A stretch of 64,000 nucleotides of DNA from Lachnospiraceae bacterium (GCA_009911185.1 QXWW01000024.1:1-64000), one strand, 5' to 3'. Counted from the stretch's first letter, positions 8,728 to 19,903 are shown. The notes: generated by a model from the sequence alone, not told the origin. Translations and numbers: made by a program.

Positions 8728-9603
8728 CTACTTATTGCGGAGCGCATCCTTTTGAATATCCCGGTGTTCAATCTTAAGCCCATACTCTCTCTGGTGGCGG
8801 AGCCGTTCATACAGCGCGTTGGCAAGGGTTACGGAACGGTGCTTGCCTCCCGTACATCCGATTCCAATTACAAGCTGGGTCTTACCCTCCGTAATATAAT
8901 TGGGTATGAGAAATTTCACCATATCTTCCAGTTTATCTAAAAATATTCCCGCCTCTTTGAACTGCATCACATACTCCTGGATGTCGCTGTCATTTCCGGT
9001 TTTGGCGCGCAGGCCTTCCACATAATAGGGATTGGGCAGAAAGCGCACATCAAATACCAAATCGGAGTCTGTAGGGATGCCGTATTTGAACCCAAAAGAA
9101 ACGATGGTTATAAACAGGTTCTTATAATCCTGATTCTGTACAAAAATCTTCTCCATCTCTGCTTTTAGCTCTCTGGTAAGCATATTGCTGGTATCGACAA
9201 TATAATCCGCCTGGTTTTTCAGAAATTCCAGCCGTTTGCGTTCCTTTTGAATCCCTTTGTCCACCCGCTCGCCTCCTGCAAGAGGATGCGTCCGTCTTGT
9301 TTCTTTATATCGCTTCACCAGCACTTCATCCGCAGAATCCAGATAGAGAATATCAAAGGCTTTTCCATTCTCATTCAATCTGTCAAGCACGCTCTGCAGT
9401 TCACCTAATTTCTGCCCGCTGCGGATATCTACTCCTACGGCCACCTTCTGCAGTTCCGAGTCCTGCTGGTCGGCAAGCTGGGCAAATTTCTCAATCAATG
9501 CAATCGGCAGGTTGTCCACGCAAAAATAACCAATATCCTCCATAATTTTCAATGCCGTACTTTTTCCAGCTCCGGACATCCCTGTTAAAATTATAAATTT
9601 CAC
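8728..9603 (-). CDS. rapZ: RapZ/YvcJ nucleotide-binding protein
   Basis: This is a P-loop ATP/GTP-binding protein of the RapZ (YvcJ) family. In E. coli it binds small RNAs and controls glucosamine-6-phosphate synthesis; in Bacillus it affects competence. Visible motifs are the Walker A GMSGAGKS, GYFCVDNLP, and the C-terminal GIGCTGGKHRSV. The start is GTG 9603, because GGGAGG stands just before it and family members begin close to the P-loop. The open frame upstream begins with TTG immediately after murB and adds ten residues. Spacing to murB and whiA is 26 and 15 bases, so the three are probably co-transcribed. Confidence 0.95.
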   Translation of the reverse strand: MKFIILTGMSGAGKSTALKIMEDIGYFCVDNLPIALIEKFAQLADQQDSELQKVAVGVDIRSGQKLGELQSVLDRLNENGKAFDILYLDSADEVLVKRYKETRRTHPLAGGERVDKGIQKERKRLEFLKNQADYIVDTSNMLTRELKAEMEKIFVQNQDYKNLFITIVSFGFKYGIPTDSDLVFDVRFLPNPYYVEGLRAKTGNDSDIQEYVMQFKEAGIFLDKLEDMVKFLIPNYITEGKTQLVIGIGCTGGKHRSVTLANALYERLRHQREYGLKIEHRDIQKDALRNK

Positions 9604-9629
9604 TGCCGTCCTCCCACAAATATTCTCAT

Positions 9630-10532
9630 TCAAAATTCTCCCAAAAACCGCACCTCTGTCTCAAGTTTCACTCCTGAATGTCTTTCTACCCTATTCTGTA
9701 CCTGGCGGATCAGCTCGGCAATCTCTGACGCCGTAGCATTCCCCCGGTTAATCACAAAGCCGCTGTGCTTCTCCGATATCTGCGCGTCTCCCACCCGGAA
9801 TCCTTTCAGGCCAGCATCCTGTATAAGCTTCCCTGCAAAATATCCCTCCGGCCGTTTAAAAGTACTGCCTGCACTTGGATACTCCAACGGCTGCTTTTTG
9901 CAGCGCTGGGTGCGCAGCTTTGCCATCTGCTCCTGAATCTTCTCAGAATCTCCCGGTTCCAGTACCAGTTCCGTGTCCAGCACAATATAATCGTTTTCAG
10001 GAATACAACTATGGCGGTAGCCTAACTGTAATTCCTGCAAATTCAGCTCTTTTTCTTCCCCTTCCGGCGTCAGAACGGTAGCTTTGTTCACAATCCGCTT
10101 CATTTCACCGCCATAAGCACCTGCATTCATCACGACTGCGCCGCCAATCGTACCCGGTATCCCAGACGCAAACTCCATTCCGGTAAGCCCCTGCTCCGCC
10201 GCTACTCTGGCCACGGATGACAGCATCGCCCCGGCCTCCGCCTTTATGCTGTTCCCCTCCGTCGTTATCTGCGACATCTCCCGGCCCAACTCTATCACCA
10301 GACCTTTGATACCCTTATCGCCCACCAGAAGATTACTGCCGTTTCCAATAACCAGCCAGGGAATTGCATAGGTTCGGCACAGAGAAAGAATCTTTGCCAC
10401 CTGCATCCGTTTGGGACGGACATAATATTCCGCCGGTCCCCCGGCATGAAATGTAGTATGTCCGCTCATTTTCTCCTCTGCAAAACAATGCTCTGTTATC
10501 TTTCGTAATTCTTCCCAAAATGATTCCTTCAC
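9630..10532 (-). CDS. murB: UDP-N-acetylenolpyruvoylglucosamine reductase
   Basis: MurB is the FAD-dependent enzyme that reduces enolpyruvyl-UDP-GlcNAc to UDP-MurNAc, the second committed step of peptidoglycan precursor synthesis. The 300-residue frame shows the FAD-binding strand VIGNGSNLLVGD, GIPGTIGGAVVMNAGAYGGE, and the catalytic-serine region SAGSTFKRPEG. The start is GTG 10532, one base after the stop of the upstream aminopeptidase gene, with GAGG seven bases before it, so translation is probably coupled. Clustering with rapZ, whiA and hprK ties cell-wall precursor supply to carbon-control genes. Confidence 0.96.
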   Translation of the reverse strand: MKESFWEELRKITEHCFAEEKMSGHTTFHAGGPAEYYVRPKRMQVAKILSLCRTYAIPWLVIGNGSNLLVGDKGIKGLVIELGREMSQITTEGNSIKAEAGAMLSSVARVAAEQGLTGMEFASGIPGTIGGAVVMNAGAYGGEMKRIVNKATVLTPEGEEKELNLQELQLGYRHSCIPENDYIVLDTELVLEPGDSEKIQEQMAKLRTQRCKKQPLEYPSAGSTFKRPEGYFAGKLIQDAGLKGFRVGDAQISEKHSGFVINRGNATASEIAELIRQVQNRVERHSGVKLETEVRFLGEF

Positions 10533-10533
10533 A

Positions 10534-11928
10534 TTAAGCCTCTTTCAAAAATACTGTATATCCCAACTTCGCCTCATAAAGATCCGCTTTGCTGATAATC
10601 TCCCACGGCGCATGCATATTAAGCACGGCCACACCGCTGTCAATCACCGACATATTATAATTTGCAAGAATATAAGCGATCGTGCCGCCGCCGCCCTGAT
10701 CCACCTTTCCCAATTCGGAAGTCTGGAAAGAAACGCCGTTGTCCTCCATCATACGGCGCAGCTTCGCCATATATTCCGGATTTGCATCGTTAGAACCGCT
10801 CTTTCCCCGGGAACCAGTGTACTTATTAAATACCAACCCGTTTCCAAAATAAGCACAGTTGCGCTTCTCCATCACAGACGCATACAGCGGGTCATAAGCT
10901 GCGCTCACATCCGAGGACAGCACGTTTGAATTTGCCATACAGCGGTTGAATACAACCTGACTATAGCTGCCCATTGCCTCCAAAATTTCAGCCACCATAT
11001 AGGAGAAAAACTGGGAGTGCATACCGGTTGCTCCCACGCTTCCCACTTCTTCCTTGTCTACCAGCAGACAAACGCTGGTCTTTTCACACACGCCGGCTTC
11101 CAGAATCGCCGCAAAGGAAGGATACGCGCATACCCGGTCGTCATGCCCATATCCCATAATCATACTCCGGTCCAGTCCATAATCTCTTGCCTTCCCGGCA
11201 GGTACTACTTCAATTTCCGCAGACAGAAAATCCTCCTCTTCTATATTATACTGTTCTTTCAAAATATTCAGTACATTTATTTTCACGGCTTCTTTGGATT
11301 TCTCCTTCTCCTCTGCGGAAGAAAAGGGAATACTTCCTACCAGAAGGTCCAGGTTTTCCCCTTCGATTACCTTTGCCGCTTTTTTCTCCAATTGCTCAGA
11401 GGCAAGATGGACCAGAAGATCGCTGACGCCAAATACCGGATCCCCGTCGTTATCGCCGATATTCACCATGATTTTTGTTCCGTCTTTTTTCACAACAACG
11501 CCATGGAGCGCCAGCGGAAGCGCTACCCACTGGTACTTTTTCACGCCGCCGTAATAATGGGTATCCAGCATCGCCATCTCGGTATCCTCATAAAGGGGAA
11601 CCTGCTTTAAATCCAATCGGGGCGAGTCAATATGGGCGCCTAAAATATTCATTCCCCTCTCCAGGGGCTGCTTTCCAATCACAAACAAACTGAGCATTTT
11701 ACCCATATTTGCTGCATATAACTTATCTCCAGCCTGGATACTGCGCCCCGACTCTATTACTTCCTTCAAATCTTCAAATCCGGCCGCTTTTGCCTGGACA
11801 ATCAGTTCTGTTACGCATTCTCTCTCTGTTTTACAGTCTGAAATAAACTTTTTATACTCCTCTGCAAAAGAAAATACCGCTTCTTTCTGCTCTTTTGAAT
11901 ACTTATTCCATGCATTTTTTCGTTCCAT
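10534..11928 (-). CDS. M18-family aminopeptidase
   Basis: This 464-residue protein is a zinc aminopeptidase of the M18 (aminopeptidase I/aspartyl aminopeptidase) family, a cytosolic enzyme removing N-terminal residues from peptides. Metal and catalytic motifs are visible in order: GAHIDSPRL (His), NDGDPVF, DKEEVGSVG (Glu pair), SDVSAAYDP (Asp) and MHAPWE (His near the C-terminus). The start is ATG 11928, three bases after the hprK stop, and the end abuts murB, so it sits inside a tight operon. Preferred residue at the cleaved end cannot be deduced. Confidence 0.93.
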   Translation of the reverse strand: MERKNAWNKYSKEQKEAVFSFAEEYKKFISDCKTERECVTELIVQAKAAGFEDLKEVIESGRSIQAGDKLYAANMGKMLSLFVIGKQPLERGMNILGAHIDSPRLDLKQVPLYEDTEMAMLDTHYYGGVKKYQWVALPLALHGVVVKKDGTKIMVNIGDNDGDPVFGVSDLLVHLASEQLEKKAAKVIEGENLDLLVGSIPFSSAEEKEKSKEAVKINVLNILKEQYNIEEEDFLSAEIEVVPAGKARDYGLDRSMIMGYGHDDRVCAYPSFAAILEAGVCEKTSVCLLVDKEEVGSVGATGMHSQFFSYMVAEILEAMGSYSQVVFNRCMANSNVLSSDVSAAYDPLYASVMEKRNCAYFGNGLVFNKYTGSRGKSGSNDANPEYMAKLRRMMEDNGVSFQTSELGKVDQGGGGTIAYILANYNMSVIDSGVAVLNMHAPWEIISKADLYEAKLGYTVFLKEA

Positions 11929-11931
11929 AGA

Positions 11932-12876
11932 TTAGTCTTCTTCCTCCTCACTGGAATTTTTCTGAAGATTCGCCTGTACCCGGCGATACAATTCCTGAGC
12001 CGCATTATATCCCATTTTCTTCTGCCTGTGATTGACTGCAGCAGTCTCGCAAATAACGGCCAGATTCCGGCCGGGACGTATCGGCAGGGAATGGCATACG
12101 ACCTTATTGCCCAGAAATTCCGTGTATTCCTCTTCCATGCCCAGACGGTCGTACTCATTCTCTTTTTTCCAGTCTTCCAGCTTGATTACCAGATCGATAT
12201 TCTGCTTCTCTTTTACGCACTCCACGCCAAATAAAGTCTTGACGTCGATAATGCCCACGCCCCTCATTTCAATAAAATACCGGGTAATGTCCGGCGCAGT
12301 CCCCACCAGGGTATGCTCGTTAATTCTGCGTATCTCCACCACATCGTCGCTTACCAGACGGTGGCCTCTGCGAATCAGCTCCAACGCCGCCTCACTCTTA
12401 CCGATACCGCTCTCACCCATGATAAGAAGCCCCTCGCCATATACGTCCACTAAAACGCCGTGAATGGAAATGCAAGGTGCAAGCGCTTCACCCAGATAGT
12501 AGATAAGCTCCGCCATAAATGCGGAAGTTCCGTAATCTGTGGACAAGACCGGGGTCTGGTTCTCAGTGGCTATCCTCATCAAATCCTCATCCGGCTTCAG
12601 GTCACGGCTGAAAATCACACAGGGAATATTATGTGAGAAAAATTTCTGGTATACATCCAATTTTTCTTCCTGGCTCAGTTTTTGTATATAAGTATATTCC
12701 ACCATACCGATAATTTCTATTCTGGTCTTTTCAAAATAATCAAAATATCCTGTAAGCTGCAGGGCCGGACGATTCACTTCCGCAGTCGTTACTTTACGGG
12801 AATTAACATCCACCTCCGGATTGAGTATCTTTAATTTCATTTTGTCTACGATCTTTTTTACGCTTACACCGCTCAT
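11932..12876 (-). CDS. hprK: HPr kinase/phosphorylase
   Basis: HprK phosphorylates and dephosphorylates Ser46 of HPr, the signal for CcpA-mediated carbon catabolite control in Firmicutes. The 314-residue protein has the N-terminal MurF-like domain and the C-terminal P-loop GESGIGKSEAALELI, followed by VSDDVVEI and the HprK signature IEMRGVGIIDVKTLFG. The C-terminus is strongly acidic. The start is ATG 12876 after AAAGGAG. It lies 102 bases downstream of uvrC and three bases upstream of the aminopeptidase gene. Confidence 0.96.
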   Translation of the reverse strand: MSGVSVKKIVDKMKLKILNPEVDVNSRKVTTAEVNRPALQLTGYFDYFEKTRIEIIGMVEYTYIQKLSQEEKLDVYQKFFSHNIPCVIFSRDLKPDEDLMRIATENQTPVLSTDYGTSAFMAELIYYLGEALAPCISIHGVLVDVYGEGLLIMGESGIGKSEAALELIRRGHRLVSDDVVEIRRINEHTLVGTAPDITRYFIEMRGVGIIDVKTLFGVECVKEKQNIDLVIKLEDWKKENEYDRLGMEEEYTEFLGNKVVCHSLPIRPGRNLAVICETAAVNHRQKKMGYNAAQELYRRVQANLQKNSSEEEED

Positions 12877-12978
12877 TCTGCTTCTCCTTTCATTGGGAAA
12901 ATCCTATTTCGGCCATATACTACACGCATCCGACCTCCATTTATGCTTCGCCGTTCGCTTCTCATTTTACCATAAAAC

Positions 12979-14856
12979 CTATTCCTCTTCAACAGACGGC
13001 CTGTGGAAAAATTCATAGACCGCTTTTGCAGACTGTTCATTCATGGAGGGCAGCTCTGCAAGCGTCTCCACATCCGCCTCACGTATGGCGTCCAGGGATA
13101 AGAACCTTTTCATCAGCGCTTTCCTTCTAACCGCGCCAATCCCCGGAATATCGTCCAAAACAGAATGTACCTGCTCCTTGCTTCTCAGCGAACGGTGAAA
13201 TTCAATGGCAAACCGGTGCGCTTCGTCCTGTATACGGGTAATCAGCTTAAATCCCTCGCTGTGGCGGTCAATCGGAATTTCCTGATTATGATAGTATAGG
13301 CCCCTGGTTCTGTGATTATCATCTTTCACCATCCCGCACACCGGAATTTGTAACTTAAGTTCTTCTAATACCCGCAACGCCACATTCACCTGTCCTTTTC
13401 CTCCGTCCATCATAATCAAATCCGGAAAACGGGTGAAACTGCCGTATTGCTGTTCCATATTCCGCTCTTTCAGTTCTTCCTGTTCCCTCATTCCATGGGA
13501 AAAACGCCTGGTCAGCACCTCGTACATGGAGCCATAATCATCCGGCCCGGTCACTGTACGCAGTTTAAATTTACGGTAATCGCTGCGCTTTGGCTTTCCC
13601 TTCTCATACACAATCATAGAACCCACCGATTCAAAGCCGCTGATATTCGAAATGTCGTATGCCTCCACACGTTTTAAATCCTCCAAATCCAGCAACCTGC
13701 CAATTTCCTTTAACGCCCCTATCGTTCTTCCCTCTTCACGTTTGATTTTTTCCTTATCCTGGGAAAGTACCATGCCGGCATTCTGTGCGGCAAGCTCCAC
13801 CAGTTTTTCCTTTGTTCCCTTTTTGGGCACGCGCACATAAACTTTCTGCCCCCGCTTCTGAGAGAGCCATTCCTCAATCACCTTTACTTCTTCAATTTCC
13901 TCCTGAAGCATAAGCTCTCTGGGAATAAAAGGCGTACCGGCATAGAATTGTTTTAAAAATGTGGCAAGCACCTGGGGTCTGGTGTCCTCACTCCCCACGC
14001 TTACATGAAAATGATCCCGACCGATCAGCTTTCCGTCGCGAATGAAAAACACCTGTACCACAGCGTCCTCTGCGTCGGATGCCATTGCGATAATATCCTT
14101 GTCTTCTCCATCAGAGCTGGTAATTTTCTGCTTCTGGGCAATCTGTTTTACTGCTTTTAATAACTCCCGGTATTCAATTGCCTTTTCAAAATTCATATTT
14201 TCAGAAGCCGTCTGCATCTTTTCTTCCAGTTCCTTTAATACGGGCTGGTAATTTCCATTTAAAAATTCCATTGCCCGTCCGATTTTCCGACGGTATTCTT
14301 CCTCGCTGATATATCCTTGGCAGGGCGCCATGCACTGGTGGATATGATAATTCAGACAAGGCCGCTCTTTTCCAATATCTTTGGGGAGCGTACGGCTGCA
14401 GGTCCGGAGCGCATAGATCTTATCAATCAGCTCTATGGTATCTTTGACTGCGCCTGCACTGGTATATGGACCAAAATAGCGGGATTTATCTTTTTTCATC
14501 TGACGTGAAAAGAGGACTCTGGGAAAAGCTTCTCCCAGCGTCACTCTGATATAAGGGTATGTTTTGTCATCCCGCAGCATAGTATTATATTTTGGTCTGT
14601 GTTCCTTTATAAGATTGCACTCCAAAATAAGCGCTTCCAGTTCAGAATCGGTAATGATATATTCAAACCTCTCAATCTGTTTTACCATCTGTTCCTTTTT
14701 CAGTCCCTCATTATGGCTGGGACGAAAATACTGGCGCACCCGATTCCGAAGACTGACCGCCTTGCCAATATAAATAATGGCGTCTCTCTTATCATGCATG
14801 ATATAAACCCCAGGTTTCTGGGGAATTTTTTTTAATTCCTCCTGAATGTCAAACAT
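12979..14856 (-). CDS. uvrC: excinuclease ABC subunit C
   Basis: UvrC makes the two incisions of nucleotide excision repair with UvrA and UvrB. At 625 residues it is full length. Domains in order: the GIY-YIG nuclease ([16 protein letters not shown]) that cuts 3' of the lesion, a cysteine-bearing linker ([21 protein letters not shown]), the UVR UvrB-binding helix pair ([15 protein letters not shown]), the RNase H-like nuclease ([18 protein letters not shown]) and a C-terminal helix-hairpin-helix ([15 protein letters not shown]). The start ATG overlaps the ftsH stop as TAATG, with AAGGGATG upstream, so translation is coupled to ftsH. Confidence 0.97.
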   Translation of the reverse strand: MFDIQEELKKIPQKPGVYIMHDKRDAIIYIGKAVSLRNRVRQYFRPSHNEGLKKEQMVKQIERFEYIITDSELEALILECNLIKEHRPKYNTMLRDDKTYPYIRVTLGEAFPRVLFSRQMKKDKSRYFGPYTSAGAVKDTIELIDKIYALRTCSRTLPKDIGKERPCLNYHIHQCMAPCQGYISEEEYRRKIGRAMEFLNGNYQPVLKELEEKMQTASENMNFEKAIEYRELLKAVKQIAQKQKITSSDGEDKDIIAMASDAEDAVVQVFFIRDGKLIGRDHFHVSVGSEDTRPQVLATFLKQFYAGTPFIPRELMLQEEIEEVKVIEEWLSQKRGQKVYVRVPKKGTKEKLVELAAQNAGMVLSQDKEKIKREEGRTIGALKEIGRLLDLEDLKRVEAYDISNISGFESVGSMIVYEKGKPKRSDYRKFKLRTVTGPDDYGSMYEVLTRRFSHGMREQEELKERNMEQQYGSFTRFPDLIMMDGGKGQVNVALRVLEELKLQIPVCGMVKDDNHRTRGLYYHNQEIPIDRHSEGFKLITRIQDEAHRFAIEFHRSLRSKEQVHSVLDDIPGIGAVRRKALMKRFLSLDAIREADVETLAELPSMNEQSAKAVYEFFHRPSVEEE

Positions 14857-17800
14857 TATTTCATCCCTTTTAACAATTTATCTAAATAATCCTCTCCATC
14901 TTCCGGCTCAGGCTCTTGTGTCTCCTCCTGACGAGTTTCCTGAATGATCTCTTCCGGTTCCTCATGAGAAGCCTGCTGAACCTCTGTTTCTTCCGCCTCT
15001 TCCACGGACGTCTTTCTTGCATTTTTGCGGAACATTTCAAGGGCAGATATTTTCGGTTCTTCCTGGACCTCTTCCACAAGAATTTCCTTCTCTTCCCGAT
15101 TAAACACTTTTCGCGTTAATTCCTCCGGAATCACTTCACGAACAATCGAATGTTGTGCAATCTCCTCCGCTTCCAGAAAAACCACATCTTTCTCATCCGC
15201 TTCTGAAGAAACATTGAACGCTTGCAATGAATTATCTTTCACCAAAGCTTCTCCTTCCCCGCTCCAGGCATTCGCTTCTTCGAGAGCATTCCTCTTCCGC
15301 TGCAACGCTTCACTTCCCTCCAGGGTATTCACTTCCTGCGGGAAACCTTCCGCTTCCTTAAGCGTATCCACTTCTTCCTCGTCATTGCCTTTTAACAGGA
15401 ACTCTTCGACGCTCTCCAGAGTATTCACTTCTCCCTGAACATTGCCTTTTAACAGGAACTCCTCGACGCCTTCCAGGGTATTCACTTCTTCCTGGTCATT
15501 GCCTCTCGCCAAAAACTCTTCGCTTCCTTCCAGGGTATCCACTTCTTTCCCGGTCATAGCATTCCTTAGAAGCTCTTTTGTACCCTGCTGCGTACTTTCT
15601 TCAGCTTTCTGCTGTACATTACTATCCAGGGCACTCATTTCTTCTAAGACGCCCACTTTCCTCAAAAGTCCTTCTGCCCCCTCCAGAGTATTTACCTCCA
15701 GCGGGAAACCTTCTGTTTCTTTCAGGGTATTCACTTCCTGCGGGAAACCTTCCGCTTCCTTAAGCGTATTCACTTCCTGTGAAAAACTTTCCGCCCCTTC
15801 AAGCGTATTGACCTCCAGTGGAAATCCATCGGTTTCCTCCAAAGTATTGATTTCCTGCGGAAATTCTTCCGCTTCCTTAAGTGTATTCACTTCCTGGGGG
15901 AAATCTTCCGCTTCCTTAAGCGTATTCACTTCCTGCGGAAATTCCCGCCACCTGTCGACATCCTTCAGACTCTCCTTCCTCTCTTCTTGTGGCTTTACTC
16001 TGGGTTTCACCCGGTAATACTCTTCATAATTCTGTTCTTCCTGAGAAAACTCAGGCATATCGTTCTCTTCCTGTCTGAACTTCTCTGCCGCTTTATCTGT
16101 CTTTGACTGCTCCTCTTTCTCTGCAATACCTTTTAATTCCCGGAAAATTTTCATAAATTCCTTGCCGGTAATGGTTTCATGCTCATACAGATATTGAGAA
16201 ATCTTATCCAAAATACCCCTGTTTTCCTGAAGAAGACGTACCGCTTCATCATAGCTCGCTTTCAATATCCGCATCACTTCCTGGTCTATCTGCGCCGCCG
16301 TATCTTCTCCACAGTTCAGACTCGCCCTGCCATCCAGATATTGATTCTCAACAGTAACAAGCCCCATCAGTCCAAACTTTTCAGACATACCATACTGCGT
16401 TACCATGGCGCGCGCGATCTTGGTCGCCTGCTCAATATCATTAGAAGCCCCTGTGGTAACTGAGTCAAATACAATTTCCTCTGCTGCACGGCCGCCCATG
16501 TACGTCACTAAACGCGCAGCCAGCTCGTTTTTGGTCATCAGGAACTTTTCTTCCTCCGGCACCTGCATTGTGTAACCCAGGGTGCCCATAGTCCTGGGCA
16601 CAATGGTAATCTTCTGAACTGGCTCAGTATCTTTCTGCAAAGCAGTTACCAGGGCATGGCCGACTTCATGATAAGCCACCATTTTCTTCTCTTTGGGACT
16701 CATAATCCGGTCTTTCTTTTCTTTTCCCGCGATTACTACCTCCACAGATTCAAAAAGATCTCCCTGATTTACATACTTCCTGCCAGCTTTGACAGCATTG
16801 ATCGCCGCCTCGTTAATCATATTTGCAAGATCAGAACCCACCGCTCCCGACGTAGCCAGGGCAATCGCATCCAGATCAACCGTTTCATCCATCAGCACAT
16901 TCTTGGCATGTACCTTCAACGTCTCCACCCGGCCCTTGAGATCCGGCTTATCCACAATAATTCTGCGGTCAAACCTTCCGGGTCGCAGCAATGCCTTATC
17001 CAGAACCTCCGGACGGTTGGTCGCAGCAAGAATCAGCAACCCCTTAGACGTATCGAAACCATCCATTTCCGCCAAAAGCTGGTTCAATGTCTGCTCTCTT
17101 TCATCATTCCCGCCATATCTGGTATCACGACTCTTACCTATCGCGTCAATCTCATCAATAAAAATAATACAGGGCGCCTGCTTCTGCGCTTCTTTAAATA
17201 AGTCCCTGACGCGGGAAGCTCCCACGCCGACGAACATCTCTACGAAATCCGAACCCGCCAGGGAGAAAAAAGGCACCTTCGCCTCTCCTGCAACTGCTTT
17301 GGCGAGCAGGGTTTTACCAGTTCCCGGAGGGCCTACCAACAGCGCGCCCTTGGGAAGCTTGGCGCCAATATCCGTATATTTCTTGGGATTATGCAGAAAA
17401 TCCACCACTTCCTGCAGGGAGTCCTTCGCCTCGTCCTGGCCTGCAACGTCCTTAAAGGTCACTCCTGTAGATTTCTCCACGTACACCTTGGCAGTGGTCT
17501 TGCCCACTCCCATGACGCCTCCGCCTCCCATCTTACGGAATATGAAAAAATACAATAAGATCCAAACAATTACCAACGGAAGAATATAGCTTACCATGTT
17601 CCACATAATCGCGGAAGAAACGTCCTCCACCGTGCCGCTGAATTTCACGCCATGCTCCTTGAGCAGGGGCAGCAGGGTTTCATCATTCAATTCTGCGGTA
17701 TAATAACTAATCCGGTATAATTTATTCTCACTCTTAGGCTTAATCTTAATTCTGTTGGAAGTAAAGGTAACTTCTTCCACCTTGTCGCTTTCCACCATAT

Positions 17801-18008
17801 TAATAAATTCGGAATAAGTAATCTCTTTATTGGTGGCATCTTTGGCACAACTGTTCAGAAGACTTGTCAGAAACAGCACCACCAAAGCCGCAAGGATGAA
17901 AATCATAATCGTCATTCCATTCCGGTTATTCCCGCCGTTATTATTCCCGCCATTATTGTTCCCGCCGTTATTATTCCCATTCATATTGTTATTTCCTTTG
18001 TTCTCCAT
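14856..18008 (-). CDS. ftsH: FtsH membrane AAA protease with a long repetitive C-terminal extension
   Basis: FtsH is the membrane-bound, ATP-driven zinc protease that degrades unassembled membrane proteins and some regulators. The core is complete: an Asn/Gly-rich cytosolic N-tail (residues 6-30), first membrane helix (32-52), small external domain, second helix (141-158), Walker A GPPGTGKT (226-233), Walker B FIDEID (283-288), and the zinc motif HEVGH (447-451). Usual FtsH length is 600-700 residues; this one has 1050. Beyond residue about 630 the chain is acidic and repetitive: seven 13-residue units like [13 protein letters not shown] (690-780), then 14-19-residue units with E-V-N-T-L (821-900), then a Glu-rich tail ending LLKGMK. 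The start is ATG 18008 after AGGAGG. No frameshift is visible; the extension is in frame to the uvrC overlap. Confidence 0.95.
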   Translation of the reverse strand: MENKGNNNMNGNNNGGNNNGGNNNGGNNRNGMTIMIFILAALVVLFLTSLLNSCAKDATNKEITYSEFINMVESDKVEEVTFTSNRIKIKPKSENKLYRISYYTAELNDETLLPLLKEHGVKFSGTVEDVSSAIMWNMVSYILPLVIVWILLYFFIFRKMGGGGVMGVGKTTAKVYVEKSTGVTFKDVAGQDEAKDSLQEVVDFLHNPKKYTDIGAKLPKGALLVGPPGTGKTLLAKAVAGEAKVPFFSLAGSDFVEMFVGVGASRVRDLFKEAQKQAPCIIFIDEIDAIGKSRDTRYGGNDEREQTLNQLLAEMDGFDTSKGLLILAATNRPEVLDKALLRPGRFDRRIIVDKPDLKGRVETLKVHAKNVLMDETVDLDAIALATSGAVGSDLANMINEAAINAVKAGRKYVNQGDLFESVEVVIAGKEKKDRIMSPKEKKMVAYHEVGHALVTALQKDTEPVQKITIVPRTMGTLGYTMQVPEEEKFLMTKNELAARLVTYMGGRAAEEIVFDSVTTGASNDIEQATKIARAMVTQYGMSEKFGLMGLVTVENQYLDGRASLNCGEDTAAQIDQEVMRILKASYDEAVRLLQENRGILDKISQYLYEHETITGKEFMKIFRELKGIAEKEEQSKTDKAAEKFRQEENDMPEFSQEEQNYEEYYRVKPRVKPQEERKESLKDVDRWREFPQEVNTLKEAEDFPQEVNTLKEAEEFPQEINTLEETDGFPLEVNTLEGAESFSQEVNTLKEAEGFPQEVNTLKETEGFPLEVNTLEGAEGLLRKVGVLEEMSALDSNVQQKAEESTQQGTKELLRNAMTGKEVDTLEGSEEFLARGNDQEEVNTLEGVEEFLLKGNVQGEVNTLESVEEFLLKGNDEEEVDTLKEAEGFPQEVNTLEGSEALQRKRNALEEANAWSGEGEALVKDNSLQAFNVSSEADEKDVVFLEAEEIAQHSIVREVIPEELTRKVFNREEKEILVEEVQEEPKISALEMFRKNARKTSVEEAEETEVQQASHEEPEEIIQETRQEETQEPEPEDGEDYLDKLLKGMK
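15306..15941 (-). repeat. in-frame tandem repeats in the ftsH extension
   Basis: Seven 39-bp units at 15669-15941 encode variants of [13 protein letters not shown]. After a spacer, about five further 14-19-residue units (15306-15548) share the core E-V-N/D-T-L-E. All unit lengths are multiples of three, so copy number can change without breaking the frame. Adjacent units are near-identical at the DNA level, indicating recent slippage or recombination. Confidence 0.9.
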
Positions 18009-18055
18009 TGATTTCCTCCTGAATATCGCTCCCTACTATTCGGCGACACTATTTT

Positions 18056-18084
18056 ATTATATGTGCATTCTTTTTGAAAAGCAA
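18056..18084 (-). promoter_or_regulatory. predicted sigma-A promoter of ftsH
   Basis: On the minus strand TTGCTT (18079-18084) and TATAAT (18056-18061) are separated by 17 bases, 48 bases before the ftsH ATG. The ribosome-binding site lies between. It points away from pyrG. Confidence 0.6.
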
Positions 18085-18148
18085 TATTTTCTTTGGAAAC
18101 TTTTCTACAATATTTCTAAACTTTTTATAAACTTTTTTACAAAAATCC

Positions 18149-18177
18149 TAGATTTCTTTCTTCATAGGTTGTATAAT
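18149..18177 (+). promoter_or_regulatory. predicted promoter of pyrG
   Basis: A perfect TATAAT lies at 18172-18177, 43 bases before the pyrG start. The matching -35 position (18149-18154, TAGATT) is weak. No long leader or obvious pyrimidine attenuator is present. Confidence 0.45.
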
Positions 18178-18220
18178 GTATTAATTATTGAAAATGATAC
18201 ATACTGAAGGAGGATCTACT

Positions 18221-19825
18221 ATGTCCGTAAAATACGTCTTTGTAACTGGTGGCGTGGTTTCCGGCCTGGGAAAAGGAATTACAGCAGCTTCCCTGGGACG
18301 TCTTTTAAAAGCGCGCGGATACAAAGTTACCATGCAGAAATTTGATCCGTATATCAATATTGACCCCGGAACCATGAACCCTATCCAGCACGGAGAAGTT
18401 TTCGTCACGGATGACGGCGCAGAAACAGATCTGGATCTTGGACACTATGAACGCTTCATTGATGAGAACCTGGGGAAAAATTCCAACGTCACCACCGGCA
18501 AGGTGTACTGGTCCGTACTGCAAAAAGAACGCCGGGGAGACTACGGCGGCGGTACCGTCCAGGTTATTCCTCATATCACCAATGAGATCAAAAGCCGTTT
18601 TTACCGGAATTTCACTACGGAGGACACTCACATTGCCATTATCGAAGTGGGCGGCACCGTAGGCGATATGGAGAGCCAGCCTTTTTTGGAATCCATTCGC
18701 CAGTTCCAGCACGAAGTCGGACATGAGAATGCCATCCTGATTCATGTAACTCTGATTCCCTATATCAGCGCCTCCGGAGAAATGAAGACAAAGCCTACAC
18801 AGGCAAGTGTAAAAGAACTGCAGGGCATGGGGATTCAGCCTGATATTATTGTTTGCCGTTCCGAGTATCCCTTAGACCAGGGAATCAAAGACAAAATTGC
18901 CTTATTCTGTAATGTGCCGTGCAGCCGCGTCCTGCAGAACCTGGATGTGGAATATCTTTACGAGGCTCCCCTTGCCATGGAGGCGGAAAACCTTGCGCAG
19001 GTAGCATGTGAATGTCTTCATTTAGATTGCCCGCAACCGGATCTTACCGACTGGATCGATATGGTGGACGCACTCAGAAACCCTAACAAAGAAGTGGAAG
19101 TCGCCCTGGTTGGAAAATATACGGCTCTGCACGACGCTTACATCTCTGTGGTGGAAGCCTTAAAACATGGAGGAATTGCAGAACGCGCCACAGTAAATAT
19201 CAAATGGGTTGATTCTGAATTGCTGCATACAGATAATGTAGAAGAAATCCTCGGAAAAGTACAGGGCATTTTAGTTCCCGGCGGCTTTGGCGACCGGGGC
19301 GTGGAGGGCATGATCACCGCAGCCCGGTATGCCCGCGAACATAAGATACCGTACCTGGGTCTCTGTCTTGGAATGCAGGTGGCCATCATTGAATATGCAA
19401 GAAATGTCTGCTGCTTTCACGATGCCCACAGTATCGAGCTGAATCCAAACACTACCCATCCGGTAATTGCACTTATGCCGGATCAAAGCGGCGTGGAGGA
19501 TATCGGCGGAACACTGCGGCTCGGTTCTTACCCCTGCCTCCTGGACAAAAACTCCAAAGCGTTCCAGGTATACGGGGAAGACACCATACACGAAAGGCAT
19601 CGGCACCGTTATGAGGTGAACAATGATTACCGGTCTGTATTAACCGAACACGGTATGAAACTGTGCGGCCTTTCACCGGACGGCAGGATTGTGGAAATGG
19701 TAGAAATCTCAGATCACCCTTGGTTCATCGCCACCCAGGCGCACCCCGAATTAAAATCCCGGCCCAACCGCCCCCATCCGCTGTTCAAAGGATTCGTGGA
19801 GGCGGCCATCAAGACAACAAGATAA
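18221..19825 (+). CDS. pyrG: CTP synthase
   Basis: PyrG aminates UTP to CTP using glutamine and ATP, the last step of pyrimidine nucleotide synthesis. The 534-residue protein has the N-terminal synthase domain ([13 protein letters not shown]-loop near residue 6, [21 protein letters not shown]) and the C-terminal class I glutamine amidotransferase with nucleophile LGLCLGMQ and the HPE of QAHPE. The start is ATG 18221, seven bases after AAGGAGG; the earlier in-frame ATG at 18194 lacks a site. It is the only confident plus-strand gene in the first 42 kb and is divergent from ftsH. Confidence 0.97.
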   Translation: MSVKYVFVTGGVVSGLGKGITAASLGRLLKARGYKVTMQKFDPYINIDPGTMNPIQHGEVFVTDDGAETDLDLGHYERFIDENLGKNSNVTTGKVYWSVLQKERRGDYGGGTVQVIPHITNEIKSRFYRNFTTEDTHIAIIEVGGTVGDMESQPFLESIRQFQHEVGHENAILIHVTLIPYISASGEMKTKPTQASVKELQGMGIQPDIIVCRSEYPLDQGIKDKIALFCNVPCSRVLQNLDVEYLYEAPLAMEAENLAQVACECLHLDCPQPDLTDWIDMVDALRNPNKEVEVALVGKYTALHDAYISVVEALKHGGIAERATVNIKWVDSELLHTDNVEEILGKVQGILVPGGFGDRGVEGMITAARYAREHKIPYLGLCLGMQVAIIEYARNVCCFHDAHSIELNPNTTHPVIALMPDQSGVEDIGGTLRLGSYPCLLDKNSKAFQVYGEDTIHERHRHRYEVNNDYRSVLTEHGMKLCGLSPDGRIVEMVEISDHPWFIATQAHPELKSRPNRPHPLFKGFVEAAIKTTR

Positions 19826-19861
19826 CAAAGTAAGTATCTCCTTATAGAAAGAAATACGAAA

Positions 19862-19897
19862 AAACAGCCTGGATGGTATCTCCTTTCCAGGCTGTTT
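19862..19897. terminator. bidirectional terminator between pyrG and the C39 gene
   Basis: The arms 19862-19873 and 19886-19897 (AAACAGCCTGGA and its complement) form a perfect 12-bp stem. It ends with TTT on the plus strand and is preceded by an A-run that gives T's on the minus strand. The two genes converge on it. Confidence 0.85.
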
Positions 19898-19903
19898 CTG
19901 ATT

